From the NCBI GenBank assembly GCA_023374025.1, contig SIJG01000003.1:3551154-3615153 (forward strand): a stretch of DNA of 64,000 bases, given 5' to 3'. Origin of the DNA: Heterodera schachtii. Lineage: Eukaryota; Nematoda; Chromadorea; Rhabditida; Heteroderidae. The translations under genes and the position numbers were made by a program. The notes beneath the pieces were generated by a model. It saw nothing but the letters and a program-made list of their open reading frames with translations. It was not told the origin of the DNA and ran no database searches. Positions 61,990 to 64,000 of the stretch are shown here, piece after piece. Position 1 is the first letter of the stretch. Every line of letters starts with the position of its first letter.

Positions 61990-64000
61990 GGTAATCAATA
62001 TCTTAATAATGTTAAATCTTTTCAATTTATTTTATATTTATTTTTAATTAATTACTTTCATCAGGGAATTGTTGGAAAAAAGTAGGGACCAATAAATAAA
62101 AAGAGACAAGATAATTTTAAACGTTTTCTGTCAATAAAATATAATTAATATTATTTTTATCGGACGTGATTCCTCTAATTTCTTCTGTTAAAAATGTTTT
62201 TCTATCTTTATATTTTGATCGCGAAAATTACAATTAAAAAATATTATTAATGACTTGGTATCAATTATAATTGATAAATATTGGGTTACAAAATATAAAC
62301 TGACATAAAGACGATGATTGACACTGGCGAAAAATACAAAATTTTATCATTTGGCTATGGTTTGGACCTTCACTCATAAATGCTGATATGAATTTACAAC
62401 ATTCAAAAAATTGAGCAAAATAATAAAATCGAAGCAAATAACTTAACAAGAAAAATTGCCACAAGATCTTTTTTTAAAAGATTTAAACTTCAGCCTATAA
62501 ATAAAAGATATGATAGAAAATTATTATTAATTGCAGTTTTTTTAAAAATAAAAATTATTTTATGCTGCCCATCGATGCCATTTTAAACTTCGCCAGTGTC
62601 AAAAGAGCCACATTTGCGGAAAGTCCAAAACCAGCCTCTGCATTTTGCATATCGTAGAGATAGTTGTTTGGAAATTCGATCCTTATGACATACCTTGGCG
62701 ATGTCGAAAAGCGGGGTTAATTGAAACAGAGTTAAAAAGTGCATTTTTAAGTATAAAAAAGAAAATAATTTATTGTTTTGCCATTTTAAAAAATGGACAC
62801 TTTGAGAATTATTGAAGTAATTTGTTTTCATAAATACCATCTGGAATTTATTTTAAATGCAAAAATATGTTTATTTACATATTTTAACTAAAATTCTCAC
62901 TTTCCCAATGAATCAATCATATAGAATAAATTAATGAATTAGGCGATCAATTTTTTGGCTCACTGAAGGGTTACAGATTTTTTCAAAAAAATTTTTGATA
63001 AAGCGTTTAAACAGCTAATTAAAGAAATAAATTTGTCGTAAGTTCACTTTTTATTTGCTAAAATATTCCACGAACAAACAGCTGGGTAAATTCGTTTTTG
63101 GCTCACTGAAGGGTTACAGATTTCTTTTCGATTGTTAATTTACATGCCGAGATGATCCAATTAATACCTATTTTGTCGCAATTTCATGCGTTTTAATTCA
63201 GTGAAAATTTAATTTCAAAATGTATTTAGCAATTTCAGTTCCGGGTCTATAACTTAATTCTTCAGGAATTGTTGCTGCAAAAAAATTCTTACAGATTCTT
63301 CCATTACTGACAGAGAGGGATGAATACGCTCCCCCAGTCGTTTACCCCGCCCGGGTAAGTCCCCCCCCCCCCCGTATCTTTTTACCAGAAAAATAACTTT
63401 TTATTAATTTTAAAAAATCAAAATTTTTTAAAAGAAAATTTCAAAAAAAAATTCAAATTTTTCAATTGATTTTACAAATTTTCTGCTGAGTTACTGTTGT
63501 TTTTGTAAAAATTTTCCAAAAATCGCTAAAAAATTTTCAAGAACTTTTTCAAGATTTTCTTATAATAAAATTTCTATGATTTTTTGAAAATGTTTACGAA
63601 CTGCTCCCGACCGAGAGACGTCAATTTATAAATATTTTGTCTGGTTTTGGCTCTGCTGGACTACATGAACGGTATTTTCCAACAGCTGCTGCTGACAATG
63701 AGATGGCTAAATGGAAAGCATTTTAATAAAAAAATAAAAAAAAGTAATATTTAAAAAAAAATATTTAGCAGTTGTTGTCAGCAGCGGGTGTCATGTGTCA
63801 TTTGCGTGAAAAATCCATGCTTAAAGCATTTTTCAATGCTTATTTTTTTACATTTATGTATGTGTCATCCAACTTCCAACATTGATCATTCTCAAACAAA
63901 ACAAGCACAACAATTGTCCTCGTCCTCGTCGTCGTACACACGGCAACAGTTTTTTGAAAGCGGAGGTGGGAGGGGGGGGGGCAAAGCTTCTGACAATTGG
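61990..64000. other. No gene seen; direct repeat
   Basis: TTTTTGGCTCACTGAAGGGT followed by TACAGATTT occurs at about 62953 and 63099, 146 bases apart. A minus-strand frame ending near 62583 (AGFGLSANVALLTLAKFKMA in one frame) is open but unsupported. C- and G-runs lie near 63361 and 63972, and CCTCGTCCTCGTCGTCG near 63921. Confidence 0.45.

Noticed and set aside
62583..62840. 85-codon minus-strand frame
   Set aside because: Open but without domain, leader or matching exons; kept only as a note in the right-end entry.
1..64000. CRISPR arrays, operons, rRNA genes
   Set aside because: Repeats found have no regular spacer structure, genes are intron-split, and no rRNA signature was seen.

Overview
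This is an AT-rich animal window with short exons, GT-AG introns and a few probable GC-AG introns, and very many non-autonomous transposons. Several gene families point to a plant-parasitic nematode, most likely a cyst nematode (Globodera/Heterodera group): secreted SPRY-domain proteins of SPRYSEC type, a BTB-BACK protein of a kind expanded in those genomes, a divergent nematode nuclear receptor and many short secreted proteins. Species assignment is inference. No bacterial genes, rRNA or CRISPR were seen. Gene models were built by hand from reading frame, splice sites and intron phase.

Layout, left to right. 1-5 kb: a large inverted-repeat element carrying a nested hAT-like MITE, then a C-rich hAT-like element containing a tRNA-like stretch. 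5.4-7.7 kb: MITEs and MATH-like exon remnants. 8.0-9.2 kb: a circularly permuted piece of a nuclear-receptor gene. 9.9-12.4 kb: a BTB-BACK gene on the minus strand, probably decaying. 12.3-16.9 kb: tandem and direct repeats around one unidentified gene. 16.9-19.4 kb: a gag-only LTR retrotransposon with perfect target duplication and unequal LTRs. 20.6-28 kb: a tandem family of unidentified minus-strand genes with shared exon phases, one complete at 366 codons. 28.6-32.4 kb: two single-pass membrane proteins on the minus strand.

34.7-44.5 kb is the most structured part: five paralogous genes or pseudogenes in divergent pairs, each with a signal-peptide exon. Two have SPRY exons and three have a short coiled C-terminal module instead. 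A tRNA-Gly lies in an intron of one of them. 45-48.4 kb holds a 98-residue predicted secreted protein and degraded copies of a signal-peptide plus helix-turn-helix family.

52.3-57.4 kb: a complete nine-exon nuclear hormone receptor (464 aa, minus strand) with a mariner element, itself split by a palindrome, in one intron. 57.7-60.1 kb: foldback elements and CT repeats. 60.9-62 kb: a papain-family peptidase pseudogene on the minus strand. The right end shows no gene.

As a whole, the window looks like an effector-type gene neighbourhood shaped by inverted duplication, decay and MITE insertion, next to one apparently constrained regulatory gene (the nuclear receptor).
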